A DNA stretch of 64,000 bases from Clytia hemisphaerica (lineage: Eukaryota > Cnidaria > Hydrozoa > Leptothecata > Clytiidae). The DNA lies in NCBI GenBank assembly GCA_902728285.1, contig CACVBU010000485.1:960527-1024526 (forward strand), given 5' to 3'. The notes beneath the pieces are model-generated. The model saw only the letters and a program-made list of their open reading frames with translations. It did no database searches and was not told the DNA's origin. Position 1 is the stretch's first letter. Each line of letters opens with the position of its first letter. Made by a program: the position numbers and the translations under genes. This document shows positions 12,849-23,900 of this stretch, piece after piece.

Positions 12849-13229
12849 ACGTAATGTTTCGGTATCAAAAATACACATTATTTCAATACAGTTTTACTGT
12901 ATTTTATATATCAAAAACATACTATTTCAAAGTCTGACCCTAAACCAAAGCTGCACTTAAACCAAACCATTTCACACATCCAGGTTGCTTGATTTTATTA
13001 ATGTAACATTAGAATAATTATCTTTGCGTTACATGCTGAGAACAAAACTAATGATAATTTTATGGATGTTTTTTGAAAGTAATTACTCTTTTTTTATGTT
13101 TTTAGAATTTTGCACGAGTTCAAACTCTAGTAATTGCATTTACTAAGTTATTTCTTCATTTTTATCATTTTTCGTCATTGTACATATGTATATTTTTTTC
13201 ATTGTAAAAGTTAGATATAATATTAGATC

Positions 13230-14040
13230 ATAAAACATTCGGGATTCACAAAATCCCAAATTAGGCTATAGGAGAGATACAGGAATGAATTTTTCCGAAT
13301 CGGGTGTCTAATTAGTGAATCCATGTTATTTTGCATCGTTATTTTCAATATCCCAATCTATGGTAACCACATAACTTAACCTTGTGAAATGGAATTTAAC
13401 AAGCTTATTTTTGAAACTTGTGAAAACAATTTTTACATTGCAAAGACTAAATTCACAAATTTGTCATAGCAAAGAATAAAACATTCCCAGGATTCGAGAA
13501 ATCCCAAATCAGACCAAAGAAAATGTTTTTGGGGTCGGAAATTGACTTTTCCAAACTTGGTATCAGAATAGTTAGTTCCTATGCTATTTTATATTGTGAT
13601 TATCAATATCCCAAAGATATTATGGTATATACAATTAACAAACTTGTGAAATGGGTTTTTACAACCTATTTTTCTTAAGCTTGTGAAAATAAATCTTTTT
13701 AACTAAAAAATACCCAGGATTTGAGAAATCCCAAATCAGACTAAAGAAAATGTCTTTGGGGTCGGAAATTGATATTCCCAAACTTGGTATCAGAACAGTT
13801 AGTTCCTATGCTATTTTACCTTGTGATTGTCAATATCCCAAGTTATGACGTATACAATTAACAAACTTGTTAAATGGAACTTTACAACCTATCTTTTTAA
13901 ATATTGTGAAAATTAGTTCTATCATTTTGAAAATCAAATTCACGATGACCTTGTGAAAAGAAAACTTCAATGTGAAATAAGAAAACCAATGTTCACCATA
14001 TCCCAAACTTTTTTTCACAAACTAAATTTTGAAAATCCGA
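13230..14040. repeat. Subterminal tandem repeat, about 230-250-bp unit
   Basis: Copies begin near 13231, 13479 and 13707 with AAACATTCCCAGGATTCGAG or variants, followed by AAATCCCAAATCAGA and TTGGTATCAGAATAGTTAGT. Right-hand counterpart of the repeat block at 9479-9918. Divergence between copies shows it is not a recent expansion. Confidence 0.8.
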
Positions 14041-14223
14041 ATTTTAAGGGCCGGAAACGACGTTTCACAAACTTGTGATCTGCTAATTTTTTCCTGTGTA
14101 CATTTTCTTCAAATATATTATTTCCCTGGATTGAAATGCCTCTATAGGTGCTACAAAATGGTGAATGGGTCCCAGTATCCTAAAGTCCCTATTCTCAGTA
14201 TTTAGTCAAGAATGAGCGTGATG

Positions 14224-14448
14224 CAGGGGGGGGGGTCAGTACACATCCAAAATTGTTAAAAAAATGCTCCATTTTGGCTGATTTTAGAACAAAATACTAA
14301 GATTTTTCAAATATTTCTTTAAGGGACCACCCTTTAATTGGTATTTTAGTACACATGGTACTAAAATTATTTTTGAGCTTTTTTGCAGTACCACCACGTC
14401 ACTAAATGTCATGATGTCTGAGATTTTAGTACCGACCCCCACCCCCTG
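14224..14448. mobile_element. 225-bp MITE, CAGGGGG ends, 7-bp TSD
   Basis: Begins CAGGGGGGGGGGTCAGTAC and ends GTACCGACCCCCACCCCCTG. CGTGATG is duplicated on each side (14217-14223, 14449-14455). The right end (TCTGAGATTTTAGTACCGAC) matches the right end of 53646-55273, which also has a 7-bp duplication. CAGGG ends are common in hAT elements, but hAT duplications are usually 8 bp, so the superfamily is left open. Confidence 0.85.
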
Positions 14449-14935
14449 CGTGATGTAGTGTACCTCTACTCTCTAACACATCCCTATGGAAGATTGATAA
14501 GGTGTTATCAACATTTTTAATAGGTGTTTCGGGCACCTTAGATAGTATAGAAATAAAAAGTATTTAAAGTAAATAAGAGAGTCAAAGAAAGTTAGCTAAA
14601 AGTTGGCTAAATTGAAAGTAGAAGCTTAGAAGCTTTATGTGACAGAACAACTAGTTGCAGATTATCAGAACTGGATCAACAGCTTTTTTGTAGTCCAGTC
14701 TTTTATGCCCTACTCTTAATAAAAACTTTTGTAGAATGAACAACAAAATCAGTCAATAATACACTCCGCTACAAGTCCTAATGGATAGTTGATATTGATG
14801 TTGTAGCCTACTTACTGTCACATGACAACATAAATTGTCTTCATTTTGTCTTAAATTACTTTCTCTTCTTGGTCATTATAGGTTGACCAGATTATGAATC
14901 GTATATGGTTAGGAGAAGAAATATAAAACAAAAAG

Positions 14936-17900
14936 ATGGGGGCTGGTGCTTCAAATATGTTTTCACAAAGTATGTTTTTAAATTCATAGAGACTAACTAG
15001 TTAATTTAATAATTCCCAAGTATCTTTTACTGGATAGCTTATGATTTAAATTTATTTTATTTATTTTTTTAGTCTTTAAAAACCATTAGGAGTTAAAAAA
15101 ACTTTAAATTCGAGAGAATCTGAGCTCCTTAGTTGTGCTGTTTCTAACTGTACATATGTGCACTCAAAGTGGAAATGAATCTAAACTTTATAGTCCAGTG
15201 GCTTATCACAATAATACTTCAGTTTGTGAAAAAAGCATGAAACTTTGCACAGACATGCACAATTGTATTCTGAACAAAAAAATTGACAGAGACACGTCTG
15301 AAAACCACGTGACTGCTGACGTCAGCACTTTTTTGCTGACGTCATGAAATTTTTTGAAGGTATCCAAACTATCAAGTATTATATACCATTGGAAAGGAAA
15401 TTCAATTCTGAACAACTCTTTTGTCTACAGTTTTTGATTAAAACGAAGCCAATAAAAGTTAGAAGCCTCTGAAGTTGACTTGTGACGTCATCAAAAATTT
15501 TCAAAAAATTTATAGTTACAAACTATCAAGTATTATATACCGTTGGAAAGGAAATTTCATCCTGAACAACTTTTTTGCTTACAGTTTTTCATGAAAATAA
15601 TGTCAATAAAAGTTAAAAAAGACAAAAAATTTTCTCATGTATTACAATATACAAAGTTGGAAAGGATAATTCATGCTGAATACATTTTTGCTTACATTTT
15701 ATTATGAAAACTACTCAATAAAAACTAGATGTCAAAGTGGACGCTTGTAGTCAAAAGTAGTCAGTATCTTTCTACCAATTAAAATATTTACGCTAAGAAA
15801 CCTTACCTTTTCGCCATTATTTTTCCTTCAAAACTGAAACAACGGACGGAAACCTAATACTAATAGGCTAATCACTAACACTATATACTCTAACCACAGC
15901 ATTAAAGATCCTCTGACGCAATGGAAAATAAAGAGATAATTTAAATAAAGAATAATTTCAGGCTAGGTAACTAGACGTTAAAAATTATTCCACGATCATA
16001 AAATATCTTCGGCTGGTTGGAGTAGCAATTGAAGGTGGTCAATGTCTTAGCTGGAGCGTTGATATTCACAAATGCTGGCCCATCGATAACTTTCATGTCG
16101 ACTTGAGGTGCCTCCGTGTCTGGTTCGCCAACATCTTTCTTGAGACAAGTTACAAAATCGGACTTGGCAGTGCATTTCCTCAGTCTGCCATATTCTGGGC
16201 GATAGGGTACCCATAATTTTTGTGCGAAAAGAAGTTTTGAAGATCTCCTTTTCGTAACTGGTAAGCGATAAAGAGGAGAGAGAAAAATCTCCTGTCTGCA
16301 GTTAAGCTTTGAATTTGGCTCACATGGACAGATTGGACTGCTTGAAAATGAGGAGCTTGTTCTTTGGAATCACGTCATACTGGGACTTCTTCTCGCTTTG
16401 GAGTCGATCTTTGATAAAGGTTTGAAATTGATTGCTGCAGCCAATTCGATTGACTTCAAAATATGCCATTTTTGCCCTGATTACCAATAGACGATATCGG
16501 CTTAACGAGAAAACTCAGATTTGATCCCCGAATATTTCCCACAATGCTTTGCGCGGAAAAAATTTCACCGTGAACTTTTTTCCGCGCAAAGAATTGTGGG
16601 CAATATTCGGGAATCAAATCTGAGTTTTCACGTTAAGCCGATATCGTCTATTATTTTGCATTTGATTGACAAAAATTTGGCTTTCAATTTCGTTTTCAGC
16701 AAAAACTGTAGGCAAAAAAGTTGTTCAGAATTGAGTTTCCTTTCCAATGGTATATAATACTTGATGGTTTGCATACCTTCAAAAAATTTTTCACGACGTC
16801 AGCAAAAAAGTGCTGACGTCAGCAGTCACGTGGTTTTCAGACGTGTCTCTGTCAATTTTTTTGTTCAGAATACAATTGTGCATGTCTGTGCAAAGTTTCA
16901 TGCTTTTTTCACAAACTGAAGTATTGTTATGATATTTTGGTCTAACAGACTAAACTATTAAGCATAGAAAGAAGAAGGCCTAACTAAAACTTTCCACTTT
17001 CAAAAGCTTAAAGGTTCCCATTTTGTATATTCCAAACCCAGTTCAAACTTTTAATACTTTAAAACTGGTACACTTTCTTTGAACACTTGGAATTCTTCTG
17101 AAAATTTATTGTCAAAATGAACTTCTTAATTTTACTTAAAAGCTGATGATATCATCATCATTTATTATTATACTTGTGTTTTACGTGACAAGTTACTCTT
17201 GTCATTTTAGATCCAATGAAGAAGAATTATCCTATTGAGGATGTTCCAACCTTCAAAATTGTCTTGGTTGGTAAGCCATCTATTTCTTTTTGTTATTTAT
17301 ACTAGGCTTTTCCAGAAATAGTCTGTGTCCCCCCCCCCCTCCTGTTGAGGATATCAGATATAGGAGGTTAACGATTTTTGTTCAATAGTGGATATCCAGG
17401 GGTTTAAATATCTACAAGAGAGCGGATATTCAGGGGGTAAAGTGTCTTCAAGTAAAAAAATACGATATCCAGGGGTACGTAAGCATCTTTATAAGAGAGG
17501 ATTTCCAAGAATATCCAGGTGGTTTGATACTTTGAAAAATCAATATCCTCAAAAGTGGGGGTAAAATTTGACCCTGTCATAATCTTTTAAAAGAAAATAT
17601 CATTAACTTTTTACATTTTGATGAACACTTTCATAATTGTAATCTTTCCAATAATACAAGTTTATACAAGTTTATTCATTATAATAAAGTGAAAAACTTT
17701 GTTTATTTGCTTTGGTTTGTATTATATCTATAGGTGATTCTAATGCTGGGAAGACTTCAATCTTTCTTCGATACACCAGAGAACAGTTTGATTATAGTTA
17801 CCAACCCACCATGAATGTTAACATTGGTAATGTGACTAAAAAAGTGCAATTTCCATTCGAAACTTTGGTCTCTGTTTCACTATGGGATTTACCAGGGAGA

Positions 17901-20900
17901 GAAGAAATTGATTTGCGGAGAAGCTATTATAAAGATATTGATGCAGCTATTGGTATGTTAAAATCCTGGCATTCAAAATGGATTTTAATACGCATTATGA
18001 AAATTTTTAGAATTAGTACTTTTAACTAATGAAGGCTTTTGAATTGTTTAATCCTTTTTAAATGAAATTTGCTTTTTTCAACATTCGAAAAAATTGTATG
18101 TGGAGGTAATCCACTCAGTGCAATACGGGATTTTTTTTAAACTGACGTGTATAAAGATATTTCAAATGCCAAGATTTTGACGTCAATATTTATTTTTATT
18201 TATTTTTTAATACTAATACTTTTATTCATTTTTTGACACTAAAGTATTCTTTAATATGGTCTACATTTAAACAAGCTAAATTATATTATTCTTAAAAAGT
18301 TAAGTTACAACTTAACCTTGTTTGAAATTCTTTATTGTCATAGTTGTGGTTGATTTGAGTGATGATGGTAGTTTAGAGATGGCAGGGACCTGGAAACAAG
18401 ACATTAATAACAACAGTACATTGACCACAGCTGATAACAATGGAAACGAGAAAGCACGAAGGAAAAGTGTAGCTTCTCAAGCACAAGTTCCCATACTATT
18501 GATCGGCAACAAGTTAGATAAGGTGTGTGATGTGTATACTATCTTTATACTAATCTTTATTAATCGTAACTTTGAAGAATTAAATTTTGTCTTTTTGTGT
18601 ATTTTTGCCTTTTTCGAAATCGTTTGATTTCTGACTCACAAATTTAATCTGCGTGAAATTTTCAAAATCAGATATTCGGCATAAAAGACGCTGTAAATTT
18701 GCAATTTTCAATTAAAAATAGTGTATTCAAGAGTATTTTCAACTGATTTTTGGCTGATTCGTGAAATTAAATCCACGGAAAATTAATCTATTAAGGAGAG
18801 GCCAATTTAATTTGTTGTTTTACAGGCCAAGCTAACCAAAAAAGAGGGTCGGTCAGTGAAAAAATTAAAATAAAAGTAGAATTTCACTTATCAAATCTCC
18901 TAAAAATGCAGCAAAAACTACTACATCTAAACAAATTGCGAAATAGAAAATAAAAAGACACAAAAATTCGAATTCATGGATAAAATGAAAGATTGAACAT
19001 AAAATTCTTAAAACATCATGAAAGAACTACCAAAATTTTGAAAATTTGGCAGTATGTAAAGCAATTAAAACGAAAATGTACTGCCAAAATCAATTTTATT
19101 TTTATTTAGATTTTTGGAATTTCAGGGTCGCTCGGGCCCGTAAAACAACTTAACAAATTGGTCGCCCCTAAGCCTGAGTCAACATAGTTGAGGCTAAGTT
19201 ACAAAACATATGTGTCTGTAATGGGAGGAGAAAAATCTTTTCTCTCAATATTAATGTTATCGTAATCTTCTTTTTTTTTGTAAAACTCAGGTGTCATCAG
19301 TAATGGATGTAGATGATGAGGACCAAGATTTGAATGAACATTCTGATAATGAAAAAGTTGTTGCTCTTGAAGAAATCGCATTACAACATAGTTTTGTTGG
19401 AAGGTTTGTATACTTATGAAATTATCTTCCCAACATAGTAGTCATAATAGTGAGTTATACTTTTTTACTAAGTCTGTAGAATAGTAGATAACCAATGCGA
19501 AAGTCGTGAGTTCGGATCCTCAGATGAACGCTAATCTATACATAATATGAAATTGCTCACTGATCTTGCATAAAATACAAATAAATTACTTGGACCATCA
19601 TATCAAAATTGTAGACTATTCGTTTAGATCTTTATTCAATATTTTCAACGTCAAGGCGTTCTAAATTGAGGGTCTGCATTATGTAATTTTTTGGAAAGAA
19701 GACAGTCCATTGTCAAATGGAACAATCAACTGACATGTCATATTTTTCATAGCGATTCTGACATCCTCTTAAATACCGCTAAATTAGCTTTAAGTGTTTC
19801 CTTACTAAATTGAGGCCGTTGTGCGATTCTCATGTTAACTCTGTACTGTCTTGGATTTCTCTTTATTTATAAGCAATTTGACCAAAGTGAAGCACTTGTT
19901 CATACTTCCAAAATCGTTTAATTTTTTCGATTATTGTTTACATGAGATCCAAGAAATGTGATCAAAAGCTAAGTTCATGTGGTATCTAAGAAAAGATGAT
20001 ATATGGTGGTCTGAGTATTTAGCAATCTATTAAGCAATCTCGAATTTCTTAACTTTTTTTCGAATTTTCTTAACAGTGTTGCAGTATCAGCCTGTGAATG
20101 CGATGGCGGAGTACACGCAGCTTTCCGCTCGCTTCTCCGGTTCCTTTTACACAAGAAAGCGCCAAAGAAAGTAAAAGACCGTGAACGAAGTGAGGGCAAT
20201 GGGAACCACTTAATCAGCATTTTTAGTGATCCAAATCAACATGGCGCATTTACAAGGAATATGGGCAGCGTTGATGACCATGTCTATGAACCTTTGAAAA
20301 TCACACGTATTCCGGAGGTACCGAAATTTTTTGTGGTGTTAATGTCTCCTTAACGTTGTAGTAGCTCAGACTGTATTTAACAATATTTAAAGATTTTTAA
20401 AACAACATTGCAACCAAATTTCTTATAAATTTAGAAATACAGTGCACTTGCGAATGAACACTGCTAAAGGCAACATAATCCTTAGATATGATATCACCAG
20501 GGTTACAAAAAACTACAAAATGCATCCAGTGAACTGTTCTTCATTCACATAGACTGCTTTTGAGACTTTTAGTGACCGTAGCGTAAAGGTAGAGCATCCA
20601 GCTACGGTGCGCAAGGTTGTGGGTTCGATCCTCAGCCGGGTCATACCAAAGATTCCCAAAATGGTACTTGATGCCTCTCTGCTTGATCAAGGGCAAGTGG
20701 AGAAATCCAGGGAAAGGAATGGCGTCCTCCCCTACCTTCGGGTAGACAGCTATACGAAAAGGGAGCCTTCGGGTCGCCTTCGACTGCGGTCGCAAACTTA
20801 CTTTTTGGAGACTAAAAAACCGTAAAGTGTAAAAGATGTTTGCTTTAAAATGGGAGAGTTGCACATCTAAACCTAACTACTTTAAAATCAATTTTTAGGT

Positions 20901-23900
20901 CGATCAAATAGTAGAGGCAGCCGACAAGAACGTTCGTACTGTTGAATTCACCAGTGTGGGGTTACTGGTGGCTGTGAAGAACTTTAAGAAATCATGTTGT
21001 GTGTCTGGAATCACTGATAATAACAAATCGAGCATCGAGGAATGTGTGACCAGTCTAAAGGATAGTTTACGGAACGGGAAAGAAGAAGACGTTTTACTGG
21101 TTAGTATTTCTTCGTATTTTTGGACCTACCGCCGGGTGCCCCAGTGGAGGTTCTATAAATTAACCCATGTCCGTTCGTTCGTCCGTCCGTCCGTCTGTTA
21201 CCAGCTTTTCTCAGGATTGGCTCATTAGTTTTTTCTGATTTTTTGCACAATGATGCAAAATGGCAATGCCCAGAACGTGACGGAGCCCGATTTTTGAGAA
21301 AAAATTTATTTGGGCAAATTTGGGCCAAAAACTACCTAAAAATAGGGTTTTTTGGACTTTGTGCAAAATCCTGTCATTACTTTTTTCTGATTTTTTGTAC
21401 AGAGATGGAGGGCAAGATTCTCTAAAGAATGGTTGAAGTGGTTTTTCCCGGAAAATTCTTATTCGCCTTAAAAAACGGATTTTCGTATTTTGGGGGAAAT
21501 TCCCTTTAACCAAATAAGAAAATATAGCTTTTCTCAATGTTGACTCGTTATTTTTTTCTGATTTTTTGCACAATGATGTAAAATGGCAATGCCTATAATG
21601 TGTCTGAGCCCGATTTTCGAAAAAAAATATATTTGGGCAAATTTGGGCCAAAAACTGCCTAAAAATAGGGTTTTTTGGACTTTGTGCAAAATTCTGTCAT
21701 TACTTTTTTCTGATTTTTTGTACAAAGATGGAGGGCAAGATTCTCTAAAGAATTGCTGAAGTGGTTTTTCCCGGAAAATTCTTATTCGCCTTAAAAAACG
21801 GATTTTCGTATTTTGGGGAAATTCCCTTTAACCAAATAAGAAAATATAGCTTTTCTCAAAGTTGACTGATTATTTTTTTCTGATTTTTTGCACAATGATG
21901 CAAAATGGCAATGCCTAAAATGTGACGGAGCCCGATTTTCGAAAAAAAATATATTTGGGCAAATTTGGGCCAAAAACTACCTAAAAATAGGGTTTTTTGG
22001 ACTTTGTGCAAAACTCTGTCATTACTTTTTTCTGATTTTTTGTACAAAGATGCAGGGCAAGATTCTTTAAAGAATGGCTGAAGTGTTTTTTCCTGGAAAA
22101 TTCTTATTCGCCTTAAAAGACGGATTTTCGTATTTTGGGGAAATTCCCTCTTTAACCAAATAAGAAAATATAGCTTTTCTCAATGTTGACCCATAATTTT
22201 TTTCTGATTTTTTGCACAATGATGCAAAATGACAATGCCCAAAATGTGACGGAGCCAGATTTTTAAGGAAAATTTTTTTGGGCAAATTTGGGCCAAAAAC
22301 AGCTTAAAAGGTTTTTTGGGTCTGAATGGTTTAAGTGATTTTCGTATTTGGGGACATTCCTTTTTACCATTTTACATTATTCAACACACAAGCTTTATTT
22401 TTCCATTCTGAATTTTTGTACCATTATTGTCATTTTTTTCTTATTTTCATCTGATGTTAATCATTAGGTAGGTCCATTCAGCATGTTGCTTGTTCTTCAG
22501 GAATTTTCGTCTTTACTAATGGAGATTTTCATAATGACAATAATGATCTAGTTTAGCTTTTTTTGTCTCTTACAAACCATACAGGAGCATTTTTCCCATT
22601 GGGCTTACTTCATTATCTTCGTATTAAAGTCATTTTATAGAAATTCAGCTCCCCTCGATTCTTGATTAATCTTTGAATATCCTCCTATATTTTAGTTCAC
22701 ACCCAGAGCCACTTGCTCAAATAATACACAAGTGAACTAAGGTATTGTAATGAGCTAAAGAAATTTCAAACTCTCCCCCTCCAGACGTGGCTTTTTGACT
22801 TTGTCAAAACCTTAGATCTTACCAATTGTGAAAAGCCTTTCCCCTTCAAAGAATGGACCCCAATTGGATGTCACAGCTCCTCGACACGTGTTTTTTATCA
22901 TTTAAATACACCCATTCTACATGCCGTCTTTCTTAGATAAGAAGTTACAGCACTGTGAAGCAGTTCATTTTTGCTGTTTTTTTTATTCTCATTTTTGGTC
23001 GATTTAGGCCTACTTTAAAGGGCTTTAACGTTTTATCTAACTAAGTAAGATACGAAAGATCAGAAAACAGATTTGAAATCACTAAGGTGCAAATATTTAT
23101 ATAAGTCAGTTGTCATGATTTTCGAACCGGTAGAAAAAGGTGCACCACTTACTTTTGAGGTAGATTTAAACAATTGAAAATATTAAGAATCGTGGTGCTT
23201 TTTATCGTCATTCTAGGCGTCAGAAGAAGCTGGCTACATCAAACTGAGCATACCTGATGATGCAGAGGTACCTGGAACACTTAAAAGGGTACTCAATATC
23301 TACGATAAAGAGGTAATTATTTCAAATACATGTTTTTTCTTCTAATAAGCAAGTGTCTTCCCCCTACTGTTCTTAAAGGGGGGTTTGTACTTTTATGGTG
23401 TGACGGAATTGGCCCTTTTGCAGTACTGTAAAAGTGACGGGAAAACGGTATTTTGAAATCAGAGGGTGACTGTATTTAGCCTTAATTTTTGTCAGTATTC
23501 CTGTACATGTTTTTTTTTTTATAAGCAAGTGTATGCCCCTTGGTCAGGCTCGTGTATGCTTAAGTTCTCAAAGCATCCAGGCATAGTTTATGCTTATTAT
23601 ATGCTTAAGAATTATGCTTATGATTCACCCCGAGCCAAGTTTTTAATGAAATTTCAGAAATTTTGTAAAAATTTGTTCAGATTTTGGGAGCAGTGGAATG
23701 TAAGCTAGCCGTGGAATTTCTTATTTTTTACTTGACCTCTACCAAACTTTTTTAAACAGATAAAAAATGACAACTTGAAAAATATTTTAGGCTGACATAT
23801 ATGCTCATGTTATGCTTAGGAATTCTGCAAATCTGACCCTTCATATACTTATAAGCGTTATGCTTATAAAAAAAAACATGTATTATAACCTCTACAAACC

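Larger units (their letters stand above)
9140..14098. mobile_element. 5-kb CACTA-like non-autonomous transposon
   Basis: The ends are inverted: CACAGGAAAAAATTAATAGA, then ATCACAAGCTTTGTGAAATG at 9140, and the complementary sequence ending TTTTTTCCTGTG at 14098 (about 48 bp, roughly 85-90% matching by eye). TAC flanks both ends (9137-9139, 14099-14101). CAC...GTG ends, a 3-bp target duplication and repeat-rich subterminal regions are traits of the CACTA (EnSpm) superfamily; assignment is inference. No frame inside is long enough for a transposase. The element carries tandem repeats at both subterminal regions and a nested MITE at 11239-11700. Confidence 0.8.
15213..16925. mobile_element. 1.7-kb element with about 235-bp inverted ends in GTPase intron 1
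   Basis: 15213-15445 is repeated in inverted orientation at 16695-16925. The outer end is AATACTTCAGTTTGTGAAAA; further in, both arms hold a GCTGACGTCAGCACTTTTTT hairpin and TATCAAGTATTATATACC. The latter block recurs as diverged direct copies near 15524 and 15640. The middle carries a coding remnant (15971-16303) and a second foldback (16486-16652). No convincing target duplication. The element lies between the myristoylation exon and the P-loop exons. Confidence 0.8.

Noticed and set aside
19480..19545. Possible second tRNA-like head (GAGTTCGGATCCTC resembles a B box)
   Set aside because: No acceptable A box at the right distance and no body similarity to the SINE at 20572.
21211..22285. 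Series of similar 60-146-codon minus-strand frames
   Set aside because: They are the same frame repeated through the 320-bp tandem array in an intron.
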